From the NCBI GenBank assembly GCA_022572355.1, contig JACZWC010000033.1, forward strand, positions 1 through 49,128: 49,128 bases of DNA, in the 5' to 3' direction. This DNA comes from Bacteroidota bacterium. Lineage in GTDB: Bacteria; Bacteroidota; Bacteroidia; NORP154. Below are positions 47,435 to 49,128 of the stretch, one piece after another. The notes below the pieces were generated by a model. The model had not been told where the DNA came from and did no database searches. It worked only from the letters and a program-made list of their open reading frames with translations. The first letter of the stretch is position 1. Each line of letters begins with the position of its first letter. Position numbers and translations under genes: made by a program.

Positions 47435-49027
47435 ATGTACAAAAGTGTTGTTCTATTATGTCTGGTATATTTATGTTGTGGCTGCGTTTGGGCGCAATCC
47501 ACGTACTTCAATAAAACCCACGATTTTTCCCTGTGGAACCCTGCTACCTCTGCCGTAGAAGTGGATGATGGTTATATGGTAGTGGGTCAAATTCCAACAA
47601 CAGAGGATAGAAAGGTGTTTTTGCTCAAAACTGATCTCAACGGTGATACATTGTGGCTGAAAATTTATGGGACAGCGCCAATGATACATTATACGGGTGT
47701 GGGCAGTTCACTCATTCCAACAGCCGATAGTGGATTTGTATTTTGCGGAACGATCGCCGATACTGCAATCTATGCTTATCAGGACATGTTGTTAATGAAA
47801 TTTGATAGCTTAGGCGATACGCTATGGACAAAGAGATATGGTGGATCGGGCCAAGATGTTGGTCAGGATTGCGCACAGACACTGGATAATGGACTTATTT
47901 TGATCGGTTTCACACGTAGTTTTGGAGACACCTCTGGAGACATTTACTTGGTTAAGACCGATAGTGTAGGCAATTTGGAATGGGACACAACTTACGGGTT
48001 TTCAGGGAGTTTAGAAACCGGAATATCGGTTGATATTACAGATGATGGTGGATATATTTTAGGAGGATATTCAACCATTAATGGAAACAGAATATGGATT
48101 CTCAAAGTTGATTCTAACGGTGATACTTTATGGACAACGAAAATTAATGTTAACGGTACGGTTTCAGGTTTTGTCATTCGATCATTAGATGGTGGATATA
48201 TTGTACATTCAAGCAAGGACAAGTTGATGGGCAATGGTAAAGATGGCTACATAGCAAAATTAGACAGCAATGGGGCTATTATTTGGGAGCGCACTTATGT
48301 AGGAAGCTCAAATGATGATTGGTTTAGCCAGGTGATAGAGCTATCTGATGGAAGTATAGTTGCCGCAGGCCAGAGCAGAAATGAAAATAATATTTCAAGT
48401 GGGTGGCTGCTTAAAGCAGCATCTAATGGGGATAGTTTGTGGTCAAGGAAATTTTCTGTACCGGATAGTTTAAGCCAGCAATTCTGGTCATTACGAGTTA
48501 CTCAAGATAAAGGATTCATTATGTCCGGATATGCCGTTGCGCCTACTCAGGATACATGGTTAGTTAAAACGAACTGTTTGGGTTATGAGGCTCCGCCATT
48601 GGGCAGCTTTACTTTTGTCTCGGATACACTTACTGCCACCTTTGTAAATCAAAGTGAAAAGGCGGGAACCTATTTATGGGACTTCGGAGACAGCAGTTTC
48701 AGTACGGATACGAATCCAGCCCACAATTATCAAGATTCGGGAACATACGTAGTCACTTTGACAGCAGTAGCTTGCGGTGATACGAGCATATTTGTTGACA
48801 CTGTGCAGGTCTCTATACCTGTGTGGATATATGAAAGTAATGCCTGGGCAGACAAAATTGGATTATTTCCTAACCCTACCACCGGACTGATAACAATAAC
48901 AGGCTTATCTCAGGAACGGATCAGAATCATGATTTACACTGTTATGGGCGAGTTGGTGCATGTCATGGAGATAAACCAGTCAAATGACCCATCCGTTGAC
49001 CTATTTACATTTCCTAGAGGCTTATAA
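47435..49027 (+). CDS. Secreted seven-repeat propeller + PKD protein with truncated type A sorting domain
   Basis: The product is 530 residues to the first stop. The signal peptide ends GCVWAQ. Seven repeats related to those of the 2009-residue protein (DGGYI, LLKTD, GDTLW cores) occupy about 35-385 and suggest one propeller. A PKD domain follows (YLWDFGDSSF, about 390-460), then a type A sorting domain opening LFPNPTTGLITITG. A TAA at 49025-49027 stops translation at PRGL. The same frame continues LVHLQKGQNTFRKKVIKQ to a TAG at 49082-49084, which is the usual end of the domain (GLY-x-V). It begins 10 nt after the previous gene and is probably co-transcribed. Confidence 0.88.
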   Translation: MYKSVVLLCLVYLCCGCVWAQSTYFNKTHDFSLWNPATSAVEVDDGYMVVGQIPTTEDRKVFLLKTDLNGDTLWLKIYGTAPMIHYTGVGSSLIPTADSGFVFCGTIADTAIYAYQDMLLMKFDSLGDTLWTKRYGGSGQDVGQDCAQTLDNGLILIGFTRSFGDTSGDIYLVKTDSVGNLEWDTTYGFSGSLETGISVDITDDGGYILGGYSTINGNRIWILKVDSNGDTLWTTKINVNGTVSGFVIRSLDGGYIVHSSKDKLMGNGKDGYIAKLDSNGAIIWERTYVGSSNDDWFSQVIELSDGSIVAAGQSRNENNISSGWLLKAASNGDSLWSRKFSVPDSLSQQFWSLRVTQDKGFIMSGYAVAPTQDTWLVKTNCLGYEAPPLGSFTFVSDTLTATFVNQSEKAGTYLWDFGDSSFSTDTNPAHNYQDSGTYVVTLTAVACGDTSIFVDTVQVSIPVWIYESNAWADKIGLFPNPTTGLITITGLSQERIRIMIYTVMGELVHVMEINQSNDPSVDLFTFPRGL

Positions 49028-49084
49028 CTAGTTCATTTACAAAAGGGTCAAAATACCTTCAGAAAAAAGGTCATTAAGCAGTAG
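49025..49084 (+). other. In-frame remainder of the type A sorting domain past a TAA
   Basis: Codons 49028-49081 keep the frame of the preceding gene and read LVHLQKGQNTFRKKVIKQ, then TAG. The TAA stands where the family usually has Tyr (TAT/TAC), so a single base change explains it. Confidence 0.75.
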
Positions 49085-49128
49085 AATCACGTGAGGACAA
49101 TGGTGACAACTATATTAGTAAACAAAAG

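Noticed and set aside
18380..49027. Recoding of TAA as a sense codon, suggested by two in-frame TAA stops
   Set aside because: Many intact genes here end in TAA at their expected family length (the adhesin, clpB and the small DUF3667-adjacent hypothetical, for example), so a changed genetic code is not credible; local mutation, error or readthrough remain.

Overview
The window comes from a chromosome of a Bacteroidota (Bacteroidetes) bacterium. Type IX secretion system (T9SS) cargo dominates it: SprB repeats, PKD domains, and type A and type B C-terminal sorting domains. It also carries a PorP/SprF-family protein, a DUF5686 barrel and a TonB-dependent receptor with a carboxypeptidase-like N-terminus. 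Several upstream regions have the Bacteroidota promoter pattern (TTG, 19 nt, TAnnTTTG). Base composition is moderately AT-rich. No tRNA, rRNA, CRISPR array or intact insertion sequence was seen.

Layout. 1-10127 (+): the 3' part of a giant SprB-repeat adhesin with a type B sorting domain, then a PorE-like TPR/PD40 protein without an OmpA domain, then a PorP/SprF-family partner; this reads as one secretion operon. 10230-14609: a DUF5686 outer-membrane protein (-), a small DoxX-like membrane protein (+), and a two-gene minus-strand unit with a coiled-coil membrane protein and a secreted protein of six 32-residue repeats. 14909-18168 (+): an M49-type lipoprotein peptidase and a thiolase. 18221-18776: a DUF4160/DUF2442 pair, the first gene broken by one stop codon. 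18836-22480 (+): an NlpC/P60 peptidase and ClpB.

22611-28640 (-) is a 2009-residue type B T9SS protein whose repeats fall into three sets of seven, best read as three beta-propellers. 28913-34540 holds a small conserved hypothetical, a DUF3667 protein, RlmD, and a 917-residue polytopic protein with two GldL-like membrane hairpins behind a consensus promoter. 34695-37499 is a PKD/SprB type A protein. 37683-41413 is a rearranged stretch: a TonB receptor, an ORF6N regulator with two matching palindromes, and an RHS-core remnant fused to a copy of the receptor gene's promoter and first 62 codons. 41614-49084 (+) has two further type A cargo genes; the second loses the end of its sorting domain to a single TAA.

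The window mixes housekeeping genes (clpB, rlmD, thiolase) with surface and secretion genes. The most noteworthy observations are the paired ORF6N palindromes, one overlapping its predicted promoter; the GldL-like tandem hairpins outside a gld locus; the RHS/TonB recombination junction; the two single-stop gene disruptions; and the 3x7 propeller architecture.
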